Of a DNA stretch of 5,323 nucleotides, positions 1-5,323 are shown one piece after another. Position 1 is the stretch's first letter; every line of letters starts with the position of its first letter. Below the pieces are notes generated by a model. That model searched no databases, had not been told where the DNA came from, and was given only the letters and a program-made list of their open reading frames with translations. The translations under genes and the position numbers were made by a program. Source of the DNA: Nocardioidaceae bacterium (lineage in GTDB: Bacteria; Actinomycetota; Actinomycetes; Propionibacteriales; Nocardioidaceae); the NCBI GenBank assembly GCA_013696065.1, contig JACCZJ010000233.1, positions 1-5,323 on the forward strand, given 5' to 3'.

Positions 1-878
1 GTGTCAACGCTTCTGCCGAAGTGGTTGCGCGGGAGCGCGAGCGGCTGGGGTTGGACAAACCGCTACCAGCCCAATACCTGGCCTACCTAGGTCAGGCGGT
101 GCAGGGTCGCTTCGGTGAGTCACTGCGCACGGGACGAGATGTTCGCCAGGATGTCGGGGCGTTCTTGCCGGCGACCATTGAGCTGGCATCCTTCAGCATT
201 TTGCTGGCCGCAGCAGGCGGGTTCCTGATCGGGATTTTGGCTGTCGCGTCTTCGCGCTTCGCCGCTCTCGCAAGGCTGCTGTTTGTTGGCGGGGCCTCGG
301 TGCCGTCCTTTTTGCTGGCCTTGATCTCGATCTACATCTTCTATTTCAAACTGGGCTGGCTTCCAATATCGGGCCGCACCAGCTTGGCGTCAGCACCGCA
401 GGGACCAACGGGTCTCCTCCTGTTGGACTCCATCGTGCACGCCCGCCTGGACGTCTTCGCCGACGCCATTCGCCACCTGATTCTCCCAGGCATGGCGCTC
501 GCGCTGGTTCCCGCCGTCGCAATCGGGCGAGTACTGCGTTCGTCTCTGATCGAGGTCTACCGGTCCGATTACGTCCGAACACTGCACGCAAAGGGTTTAG
601 CGCCACGGTCAATCCTCCTAAGACATGCCTTGCGCAACGCCCTGTCCGCACCACTCACCATGGCGGGCCTCCAGCTGGGACTGCTGCTCGGGGGAGTAGT
701 CATCGTCGAAGGTATTTTTGCTTGGCCAGGCATCGGTCTCTACCTGAACCAGTCCATCGCGTTTGGTGATCTCCGCGCTATCGCCGGAGTCACACTCGTC
801 GTGGGGGCCGGATACGTCGTCGTGAATTCCATGGTTGATGTCGCCCAAGCCGCGGCTGATCCCCGCATCCGACTCTAG
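1..878 (+). CDS. ABC transporter permease, DppB/OppB family (5' end cut by window edge)
   Basis: This is an inner-membrane permease of a binding-protein-dependent importer of the peptide/nickel/opine type. The frame is open to the left edge (codons from base 3 read VNASAEVV), so the GTG at 21 is internal and about 50 residues with the first membrane helix lie outside. Counting from that GTG, the family hallmark LGLDKPLPAQYL is at 9-20, followed by hydrophobic segments near 52-75, 86-109, 152-169, 213-234 and 254-274. The cytoplasmic EAA loop that docks on the ATPase is at about 183-208 (DYVRTLHAKGL...RHALRNAL). The C-terminal DPRIRL end is typical. The partner DppC-type permease, ATPases and solute-binding protein are not downstream, so they would have to lie upstream. 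The family is secure. The substrate cannot be read from sequence: members carry peptides, metals or oligosaccharides, and the downstream sugar kinase hints at a sugar-containing ligand. Confidence 0.93.
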   Translation, partial: VNASAEVVARERERLGLDKPLPAQYLAYLGQAVQGRFGESLRTGRDVRQDVGAFLPATIELASFSILLAAAGGFLIGILAVASSRFAALARLLFVGGASVPSFLLALISIYIFYFKLGWLPISGRTSLASAPQGPTGLLLLDSIVHARLDVFADAIRHLILPGMALALVPAVAIGRVLRSSLIEVYRSDYVRTLHAKGLAPRSILLRHALRNALSAPLTMAGLQLGLLLGGVVIVEGIFAWPGIGLYLNQSIAFGDLRAIAGVTLVVGAGYVVVNSMVDVAQAAADPRIRL

Positions 879-881
879 GAG
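877..881 (+). promoter_or_regulatory. Ribosome binding site of the amidotransferase-like gene
   Basis: AGGAG overlaps the TAG stop of the permease gene and lies 5 bases before the ATG at 887. Stop and ribosome binding site share bases, which points to translation coupled to the permease. Confidence 0.75.
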
Positions 882-886
882 CACAC

Positions 887-1651
887 ATGACCACCAATCG
901 CGGCCGCGCCCTTCTCGCCGGGGAGACGTGGCTCTCATATGGCATCCATCAAAAGGGCTTTTCCGCCTACACCACAGGTGGATACGAGGTCGGCAGCGAC
1001 GAGTTCGTGGCAGCTCTGAGGGCGAAAGGTTGGGAAGTCGACCACATCCCAAACCATCTGGCGACCGAGACCTTCCCGGCGACGGTAGCGGCACTCAAGG
1101 AATACGACGTCGTGATTCTCAGCGACATCGGAGCCGACACGCTGCTACTTCACCCCGACACTTTCGTGCGCGGGGAGCGCACTCCCAACCGCCTCACTGT
1201 TATCGACGAGTGGGTTCGCTCGGGCGGTGGGTTCCTGATGATCGGCGGCTACATGTCCTTTGCTGGGTTCGAAGCGAAAGGCCGCTACCACGCCACCGCT
1301 GTGGAGGCCTGTCTGCCGGTCCAGATACGTGGCTACGACGACCGAGCCGAACGGCCGGAGGGAGTGCATCCGCGTGTAGAAATAGCCGACCACCAAATCT
1401 TGAGCGGATTGACGGAGCCGTGGCCGTACTTTCTCGGCTACAACCGGCTGATCGCCAAATCCGAGGCCAGCGTGCTGCTGGCTGTAGAAGGTGACCCCTT
1501 CCTGGCCGTATGGCCCCGGGGCGACGGCAGATCGGCGGCCTTCGCCTCTGACTGCTCCCCTCATTGGGGTAGCCCGGACTTCATGGCCTGGGACGGATAC
1601 GCCGCTTTCTGGGATCAGTTACTGTCGTGGCTGGCGAGGTCACCGACCTGA
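887..1651 (+). CDS. Glutamine amidotransferase-like protein, STM3548/DUF1355 type (PF07090)
   Basis: This is a 254-residue cytoplasmic protein with no signal peptide or membrane segment. It matches the class-I glutamine-amidotransferase-like group typified by Salmonella STM3548, as I recall that family. Recognisable blocks are LLAGETWLSYGIHQKGF (9-25), YDVVILSDIGADTLLL (73-88), IDEWVRSGGGFLMIGGYMSFAGF (106-128), YDDRAERPEGV (150-160) and the C-terminal SDCSPHWG...W.GY..FW..LL.WL (221-249). The position where true amidotransferases have the nucleophile elbow G-x-C-x-G reads GGYMSFAG, with no Cys. The only cysteines are 142 and 223. Ammonia transfer from glutamine is therefore unlikely, and the real activity is unknown; a ligand-binding or hydrolase role is possible. 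It sits 8 bases after the permease stop and its TGA shares one base with the kinase start, so it probably acts on or senses the imported compound. The ATG is chosen for its AGGAG at 5 bases. Confidence 0.88.
   Translation: MTTNRGRALLAGETWLSYGIHQKGFSAYTTGGYEVGSDEFVAALRAKGWEVDHIPNHLATETFPATVAALKEYDVVILSDIGADTLLLHPDTFVRGERTPNRLTVIDEWVRSGGGFLMIGGYMSFAGFEAKGRYHATAVEACLPVQIRGYDDRAERPEGVHPRVEIADHQILSGLTEPWPYFLGYNRLIAKSEASVLLAVEGDPFLAVWPRGDGRSAAFASDCSPHWGSPDFMAWDGYAAFWDQLLSWLARSPT
1636..1640 (+). promoter_or_regulatory. Ribosome binding site deciding the kinase start
   Basis: GAGGT lies 10 bases before the ATG at 1651, inside the end of the preceding gene. It supports ATG 1651 over the in-frame GTG at 1627, which would give a 25-base overlap and add eight residues that do not resemble the family. 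Confidence 0.6.
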
Positions 1652-2559
1652 TGGGCAACCGACGTCCGCGCATCGTTGTTGTGGGGTCGACAATGATCGA
1701 TCTCGTTGCCTATGCCGATGTCCTGCCTGACCCAGGGCAGACGGTCCGGGGGACCGAGTTTCGACTGGGTTTCGGTGGAAAGGGTGCCAACCAGGCCGTG
1801 ATGGCCGCTCGAATGGGCGCGGAGGTCATTTTCGTCAACCGGGTGGGCGATGACTTCTTCGGTGAGCTCACGAAGAAGAACCTGGCCGAGCAAGGAATTA
1901 GTCTTCGCCTCGGCGAGCCAATCGCCGCTGTGTCCACCGGCGTGGCGCCGATCTGGGTCGAGCCGTCAGGCACCAACCGCATCATCATCGTTCCAGGCGC
2001 CAACGAGGCCGTGACTCCGGAGGTGGTGCGCGCCGAATTATCGACTCTCCCCAGCGCGGCGTGCGTGATGTGCCAACTCGAGGTCCCTCAGGAGGCTGTC
2101 GCGGAGGCCTTCCGGTTTGGGCGGCGATGGGGTGCACTCAACGTTCTCAACCCTGCTCCTGCTGCCCCCCTTCAAGACGACGTCTTAGCCCTTACGGACT
2201 GGCTGGTGCCAAATGAGGGGGAGTTCGAGCTGCTCTTCGGTGGCCCCCCCGATGATGATGCGATTGTCCGGGCAGCTCGTGCATTTCAAGGTCGCCTCCT
2301 CGTGACCTTAGGTGAGCGTGGGGCGGCGTTCCCCATGGGCGACAGTGTGCGCCATGTGGCTGCCCTTCCTGTGACACCACGCGACACGACCGGGGCTGGA
2401 GACGCCTTCCTGGGTGGATTATCCTACGCGCTGGCATCAGGAAGGGATGCCGCCGAGGCTGTCCAGGTGGCGACGATCTGCGGTTCGCTGAGCACCGAAC
2501 GTCATGGAACGCAGGCTTCCTTCCCGAACGCCGACGAAGTGTGGGCGAGGCAAAGCTGA
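1651..2559 (+). CDS. Ribokinase-like sugar kinase, PfkB family
   Basis: This cytoplasmic kinase transfers phosphate from ATP to a sugar hydroxyl. At 302 residues it is close to E. coli ribokinase (about 309). It has every landmark of the ribokinase branch: VVGSTMIDL with the sugar-contacting Asp17, GGKGANQA (42-49, PfkB signature 1), the QLE block with Glu144, NPAPA (167-171), PNEGEFELL (187-195), and DTTGAGDAF (245-253, signature 2) with the catalytic base Asp251. The C-terminal GTQASFPNADEV resembles the ribokinase cation-site tail. No key residue is missing. The ATG overlaps the TGA of the amidotransferase-like gene by one base, so the two are translationally coupled. It is likely to phosphorylate the sugar freed from whatever the upstream importer brings in. 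Ribose is the best guess from motif similarity, but deoxyribose, a nucleoside or another sugar cannot be excluded. Confidence 0.92.
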   Translation: MGNRRPRIVVVGSTMIDLVAYADVLPDPGQTVRGTEFRLGFGGKGANQAVMAARMGAEVIFVNRVGDDFFGELTKKNLAEQGISLRLGEPIAAVSTGVAPIWVEPSGTNRIIIVPGANEAVTPEVVRAELSTLPSAACVMCQLEVPQEAVAEAFRFGRRWGALNVLNPAPAAPLQDDVLALTDWLVPNEGEFELLFGGPPDDDAIVRAARAFQGRLLVTLGERGAAFPMGDSVRHVAALPVTPRDTTGAGDAFLGGLSYALASGRDAAEAVQVATICGSLSTERHGTQASFPNADEVWARQS

Positions 2560-2706
2560 CCAGCGCCTCAGTCCTGCATTAAAGCGCATCAAGCCGACCC
2601 TAAAAACTGAGGATCTTCTCGAAATGCTCATGTGCACGCGGGGCACTTCCACGGTGACCCTCAGCGCCTGTGAGGCAGCTCCAGCCTGTGCGGGGGATCG
2701 CGTACG
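2560..2706. other. Intergenic spacer with small inverted repeats, between kinase operon and capA-like gene
   Basis: This 147-base gap contains the lowest-GC patch nearby (about 2575-2627). CCTCAGT at 2566-2572 pairs perfectly with ACTGAGG at 2606-2612 across a 33-base loop. A second, tighter hairpin is CCTCA 2659-2663 with TGAGG 2671-2675 (7-base loop), and the octamer CAGCGCCT occurs at both 2561 and 2662. No stem followed by a T-run was found, so no classical terminator is called. No convincing -35/-10 pair was found, although the CapA-family gene most likely has its promoter here. Confidence 0.45.
2692..2697 (+). promoter_or_regulatory. Candidate ribosome binding site of the CapA-family gene
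   Basis: GGGGGA lies 9 bases before the GTG at 2707. The alternative GGTGA at 2706-2710 lies 5 bases before an in-frame ATG at 2716, so the start is uncertain by three codons. Confidence 0.45.
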
Positions 2707-3873
2707 GTGACAAGCATGCGGGGGAAGCGGCGAGCAACGCCTTGGGCGGTGGCCACACTGGTTGCGCTTGCGGGGTGTACGGCGGCCGGCGGTCCATCGC
2801 CCGGGCCTACGAGTCCGGTAGTCACCACTGGCGCCGCGGGTCCAAAGTCCCCGAGCCCTAGGGCATCCCTCGAGCCAAGCACGCGTCTCCCGCCGGCATC
2901 GCCCGAGGCCACGAAGCCAACCGCAACCCGCAGCCCGGCGGTAACCGTCACGGTGGTCGGCGACATCATGTTGGGGCGCCGGGTCGGCGAGCTGGCCGCA
3001 GCAGCCGGTGACCCGTCCGCGCCGCTGCGTCCCATGGCCGCGCGACTCGGTCGAGCGGACATCACCGTCGGCAACTTGGAGAGCACCCTCTCCGACAACG
3101 GGGCCCCCCGTCAGGGTGACGACTCCTTCGCTGCCCCGCCTACCGTGCTGCCCGGCCTGGCAGACGCGGGTTTCGATGTGCTGACGCTTGCCAACAACCA
3201 CGCCGGCGACTACGGGCGTCCGGCACTGGTCGAAACCGTTCGGGCCTTCGCCGACTCGGGTATCGAACCGCTCGGGGCTGGCGCTAACCGTCGCGAAGCT
3301 TGGCGACCGGTCGTGGTCGAGCACGACGGCGTACGCGTGGGCTTCCTCGCCTTCAACGCGATCGGGGAGACGTGGCGGGCCGGCTCCGGATCCGCCGGCG
3401 TCGCGAGTCTGCGCATGAACCCGCGCACCGGACCCCTCTACCCGGTCGAACTCGACGCGGTGGCGGACCGGGTGCGCGCGCTCGCTGCTCGCAGCGATGT
3501 CACGATTGTGCTTCCGCACTGGGGCGACCAGTACACCCACGAGCCCGTCGCCGACCAGCGGCTAGTGGGAGCACGGTTGCTGGATGCGGGCGCGACGGCG
3601 GTGGTAGGCGGGCACCCACATTGGGTCCAGGACGTACAGCGGCACAAGGGTCGCTTCGTGGTGCAGTCGTTGGGCAATTTCGTTTTCGACATGGACTTCA
3701 TGCAAGAGACCCAGGAGGGTTTCGTCCTCGATATGACGTTCCGCGACGGCGAGTTGGTGGGCACCCACCTCACGCCATACGTGATCGGGCCTGACTTCGC
3801 GCCACGCCCTGCGACGGGCGCTCAGGCGCGAGCGATCCTTGACGACATCGACGGTCTCGACCTGCTGCCATAG
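2707..3873 (+). CDS. CapA-family lipoprotein (poly-gamma-glutamate capsule synthesis/metallophosphatase-like, PF09587)
   Basis: This is a predicted surface lipoprotein of 388 residues. A basic start (RGKRR) and hydrophobic stretch end in the lipobox LAGC with Cys24, which would be lipidated. A Pro/Ser/Thr-rich linker runs from about 28 to 79. The CapA domain follows from about 80, with the metallophosphatase-like ligand motifs in order: GDIMLGR (85-91, Asp86), GNLES (122-126), LANNHAGDYG (161-170), LPHWGDQY (269-276), GGHPHWVQ (301-308) and QSLGNFVFD (320-328). All expected metal-site residues look present. Founding CapA/PgsA proteins belong to poly-gamma-glutamate capsule export, but no capB or capC homologue is beside this gene. 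In actinomycetes stand-alone CapA proteins are common, so a cell-envelope hydrolase role is as likely as capsule synthesis. The start is GTG 2707 (GGGGGA at 9 bases) or ATG 2716; both keep the signal peptide. The gene converges on the M28 peptidase gene. Confidence 0.92.
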   Translation: MTSMRGKRRATPWAVATLVALAGCTAAGGPSPGPTSPVVTTGAAGPKSPSPRASLEPSTRLPPASPEATKPTATRSPAVTVTVVGDIMLGRRVGELAAAAGDPSAPLRPMAARLGRADITVGNLESTLSDNGAPRQGDDSFAAPPTVLPGLADAGFDVLTLANNHAGDYGRPALVETVRAFADSGIEPLGAGANRREAWRPVVVEHDGVRVGFLAFNAIGETWRAGSGSAGVASLRMNPRTGPLYPVELDAVADRVRALAARSDVTIVLPHWGDQYTHEPVADQRLVGARLLDAGATAVVGGHPHWVQDVQRHKGRFVVQSLGNFVFDMDFMQETQEGFVLDMTFRDGELVGTHLTPYVIGPDFAPRPATGAQARAILDDIDGLDLLP

Positions 3874-3874
3874 T

Positions 3875-3893
3875 GCCGAAACCGCTAGTCGGC
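3875..3893. terminator. Weak candidate hairpin between convergent genes
   Basis: GCCGA at 3875-3879 is complementary to TCGGC at 3889-3893 with a 9-base loop, in the 20-base gap between the convergent stops. An alternative 4-base stem (CGGC 3890-3893 with GCCG 3897-3900) competes with it. No T-run follows on either strand, so it may be chance. Confidence 0.2.
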
Positions 3894-4967
3894 TCAGCCG
3901 CGGAGCCAGGCCCACATAATCCGGCCAACCCGTCCGAGCTGATCCGGTGCCACCACGTCCGGCACGTCCCATGGCGAGTGATATGCGGAGTACGGCGTGC
4001 TGCCGACCCGCGCGACGGCGACGCCGCGTTGTTCGTAGGACCAGTGGTCGCTCGTCGTATTGTCCGTACACGGCAACGTCTCGAAACCGAGCCTGCGCGC
4101 GACGGAGATCAGATCGTCGCGCACGCGCAGCGATGAGAGGCCGCCGGTGCAGACGGGCACGATCTCTGCGTCGCTGACCCCGATGCGATCCAGCGAAACC
4201 ATCGCCCGCAACGTGTTCAGCTGTTCAGCTGGCAGGCGGTCGACGTGCAGCCGTGAGCCGAAGTGATGCAGTGCGTCGCCCGACCCGACCGGTTCCTCGG
4301 CGCCGAACGCGACGAACACAGTGGGCAGCGAGGTGTCGCCAGCAGCGGCCAGACGGGCCAGCTCGAGCAGCACCGCGATGCCAGAACCGTTGTCCTCTGC
4401 CCCCGGGGCCACGGCGACGGTGTCGAGGTGGGCGCCGACCAGACGCCACGGCTCGGCGGGATCGAAACCGGGTGGGGTCGCGATCACGTTGGCCGACGTG
4501 CCGGCGTCGACGGGCACCCCCCAGGAGTCACCGGCAGGCACGCGCACGGTCTGCCGTCTGGTGTCGAACCCGTAGCCGGCTAGGCGCCGCTGCACCCAAT
4601 CGGCGGCGCGATCGAACTCTGGCGAGGTAGCCAACCGGGGCCCGATGTCGACGGCGAGATGGCGCACCGTTGCCATCGCAGTGGTATGCCGAAAGTGGGT
4701 GGCTCGCGGCGGAGACTTGGTGGCCGGCGGGGGACTCGTAGATGGGGTAGCCCCCGTCGGGCGGGAGGGGCTGGGCTGATCGGAGGTTGGCTCGTGCGTG
4801 CCGGAGGCCGGGGTCGCTTCGGTCGTATCCGCAGACTGCTCGCTTCGTGGCTCGCCGTCCGCGGCCGTACAGCCGGTGAGCAAGAGCAGCGCGCTCGAGA
4901 CCGCGAGTGCCCCTGCGGTAGGGAGCATCGACATGCCAGCAGCGGTGGGGGAACGTTGCAAAGCCAT
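3894..4967 (-). CDS. M28-family zinc metallopeptidase, lipoprotein
   Basis: This is a predicted extracellular, membrane-anchored peptidase of 357 residues that would remove N-terminal amino acids or cleave small peptides with two zinc ions. A hydrophobic signal leads to the lipobox LTGC with Cys33. A Ser/Thr/Pro/Glu-rich linker spans about 34-95, and the catalytic domain starts near 97. The M28 set is complete: GAHLD (His180, Asp182), EDNGSG (Asp192), GAEEPVGSG (Glu224 as general base, Glu225 as ligand), SLDRIG (Asp260), SDHWSY (307-311) and YHSPWD (His330). ATG 4967 is chosen because AGAGGA lies 7 bases upstream and it places a normal-length signal before the lipobox. The frame stays open to an ATG at 5063, but those 32 extra residues would bury the signal. 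The gene converges on the CapA-family lipoprotein gene. The nearby broken metal-resistance genes are probably unrelated. The family is sure; the substrate is unknown. Confidence 0.93.
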   Translation of the reverse strand: MALQRSPTAAGMSMLPTAGALAVSSALLLLTGCTAADGEPRSEQSADTTEATPASGTHEPTSDQPSPSRPTGATPSTSPPPATKSPPRATHFRHTTAMATVRHLAVDIGPRLATSPEFDRAADWVQRRLAGYGFDTRRQTVRVPAGDSWGVPVDAGTSANVIATPPGFDPAEPWRLVGAHLDTVAVAPGAEDNGSGIAVLLELARLAAAGDTSLPTVFVAFGAEEPVGSGDALHHFGSRLHVDRLPAEQLNTLRAMVSLDRIGVSDAEIVPVCTGGLSSLRVRDDLISVARRLGFETLPCTDNTTSDHWSYEQRGVAVARVGSTPYSAYHSPWDVPDVVAPDQLGRVGRIMWAWLRG

Positions 4968-4974
4968 GCCACTA

Positions 4975-4980
4975 TCCTCT
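4975..4980 (-). promoter_or_regulatory. Ribosome binding site fixing the M28 peptidase start
   Basis: On the minus strand AGAGGA stands 7 bases before the ATG at 4967. It decides the start in favour of 4967 rather than the upstream in-frame ATG codons at 5006 and 5063. Confidence 0.75.
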
Positions 4981-5000
4981 CGCCGGGATCGCTTCGACTC

Positions 5001-5010
5001 CGACATGTCG
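5001..5010. repeat. 10-base perfect palindrome upstream of the M28 gene
   Basis: CGACATGTCG is its own reverse complement, 34-43 bases upstream of the M28 ATG. It is loosely flanked by ACTC (4997-5000) and GAGT (5015-5018). It could be a regulator's operator in the 5' leader or promoter, but a palindrome of this length can occur by chance. Confidence 0.3.
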
Positions 5011-5041
5011 CTATGAGTGGTGAGCGAATTCGTGGTCCCGG

Positions 5042-5125
5042 GCCGGTATGCCGCTGCGCCCACGACAAGATGGGCATCACGACCAGGGATGCGGCTGCCA
5101 GAGCTATACCGACCCTGGAAGGGTT
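5042..5125 (-). pseudogene. Relic of a cation-diffusion-facilitator (CDF) transporter, one membrane segment
   Basis: On the minus strand the frame of codon 5123-5125 reads NPSRVGIALAAASLVVMP, followed by ILSWAQRHTG. This closely resembles, from memory, an internal membrane segment of actinobacterial CDF-type cation transporters, where the motif continues into a soluble stretch and further helices. Here similarity begins near 5122 and stops near 5042. After that the frame reads Arg/Pro-rich sequence and then runs as an antisense-like shadow through the M28 gene. No start codon with a ribosome binding site precedes it: the only upstream ATG in frame (5195-5197) lies within the arsR gene. The N-terminal part of about 100 residues and the C-terminal half, with their metal-binding residues, are absent. 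It lies 19 bases after the arsR stop, the place a partner transporter would occupy. I infer a decayed transporter gene after at least two deletions. The weak point is that only about 28 residues support it. Confidence 0.5.
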
Positions 5126-5144
5126 AGCGACGAAGTAGTGGCGG

Positions 5145-5323
5145 TCACCTTCGCTCCTGTGACTGCCCGAAACGAGGGCACAGCACGACCGCGTCACCGG
5201 TCGCGGCGAGCAGTCGCTCAGCTGAGCCGAGCATATCCAACAACTCCGGTTGAGCTAGCGAGAACAGCGATGCGCGGCCCGATGGGCGGGAGACCACGAG
5301 CCCGCAATCGCGCAAGCATGCCA
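5145..5323 (-). CDS. ArsR/SmtB-family metalloregulator, CmtR-like (5' end cut by window edge)
   Basis: The last 58 codons of a regulator enter from the right edge and stop at TGA 5145-5147. The visible part begins in the DNA-recognition helix, ACLRDCGLVVSRPSGR, then the beta-wing (SGRASLFSLA) and the C-terminal dimer helix (PELLDMLGSAERLLAATG), ending VVLCPRFGQSQERR. Two cysteines spaced Cys-x3-Cys in the recognition helix and a third 42 residues later reproduce the ligand layout of Mycobacterium tuberculosis CmtR (Cys57, Cys61, Cys102), a repressor released from DNA by cadmium or lead. By analogy it would repress its own promoter, to the right of this window, and a metal-efflux gene. The expected efflux gene immediately downstream survives only as a fragment, so any intact target must lie elsewhere. 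The family is well supported; metal specificity is inferred from the cysteines. Confidence 0.82.
   Translation of the reverse strand, partial: ACLRDCGLVVSRPSGRASLFSLAQPELLDMLGSAERLLAATGDAVVLCPRFGQSQERR

Noticed and set aside
21..23. GTG 21 as the true start of the permease
   Set aside because: The frame is open to the left edge and the protein lacks the first helix of the family, so the real start is outside the window.
835..1494. 219-codon open frame on the plus strand
   Set aside because: It overlaps the amidotransferase-like gene in another frame, has very Arg/Ser/Pro-rich sequence, and no ribosome binding site; the other frame matches a known family.
1627..1650. GTG 1627 as start of the kinase
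   Set aside because: It would overlap the upstream gene by 25 bases; ATG 1651 has a suitable ribosome binding site and a one-base stop/start overlap.
2437..3540. 367-codon open frame on the minus strand
   Set aside because: It is opposite the CapA-family gene and the kinase end, is Arg/Gly-rich with no recognisable motif, and is explained as a shadow of GC-rich coding sequence.
4659..5138. 159-codon open frame on the plus strand
   Set aside because: It is antisense to the M28 gene and relic, rich in Gly and Arg, with no family motif.
4968..5144. Mobile element explaining the transporter relic
   Set aside because: No terminal inverted repeats, transposase fragment or clear target duplication was seen around the fragment.
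5145..5149. Short frame from the GTG overlapping the arsR stop (minus strand, 5149) as the transporter's N-terminus
   Set aside because: It reads only 14 codons before TAG and has no family resemblance.
4580..5197. 205-codon open frame on the minus strand as a real gene
   Set aside because: Only the part at 5042-5125 resembles a protein family. Its ATG lies within the arsR gene and the remainder is a shadow of the M28 gene.

Overview
The window reads as GC-rich bacterial chromosome, most likely from an actinomycete. This rests on G/C-ending codons, GTG starts, lipoproteins with long Ser/Thr/Pro-rich linkers, and an ArsR regulator of the Cys-x3-Cys type known from mycobacterial CmtR. I cannot name the genus. 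No RNA gene, CRISPR array, insertion sequence or integrase was seen.

Positions 1-2559 (plus strand) hold the 3' part of a tightly packed operon. It contains a DppB/OppB-type ABC-importer permease cut by the left window edge, a glutamine-amidotransferase-like protein of the STM3548/DUF1355 type, and a ribokinase-like PfkB sugar kinase. The second gene starts 8 bases after the first stops, and the third start overlaps the second stop by one base. The arrangement suggests an imported small molecule with a ribose or other sugar part that is processed and phosphorylated in the cytoplasm. The substrate is unknown.

Positions 2560-2706 are a short spacer with several small inverted repeats and lower GC. 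Then come two convergent genes for predicted surface lipoproteins: a CapA-family protein with a metallophosphatase-like fold (2707-3873, plus) and an M28-family zinc peptidase (3894-4967, minus). Only 20 bases separate their stops. Both carry a lipobox and a long low-complexity linker, so both catalytic domains are expected outside the membrane.

The right end (4968-5323) is the most unusual part. On the minus strand, running in from the right edge, is the C-terminal end of an ArsR/SmtB metalloregulator with a Cys-x3-Cys pair and a third Cys 42 residues later, matching the Cd/Pb ligand spacing of CmtR. Directly downstream is a roughly 28-residue fragment resembling one membrane segment of the cation-diffusion-facilitator transporters that often accompany such regulators. 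Its front and back are missing, so it looks like a relic of a broken arsR-transporter operon. The M28 gene begins just beyond it.
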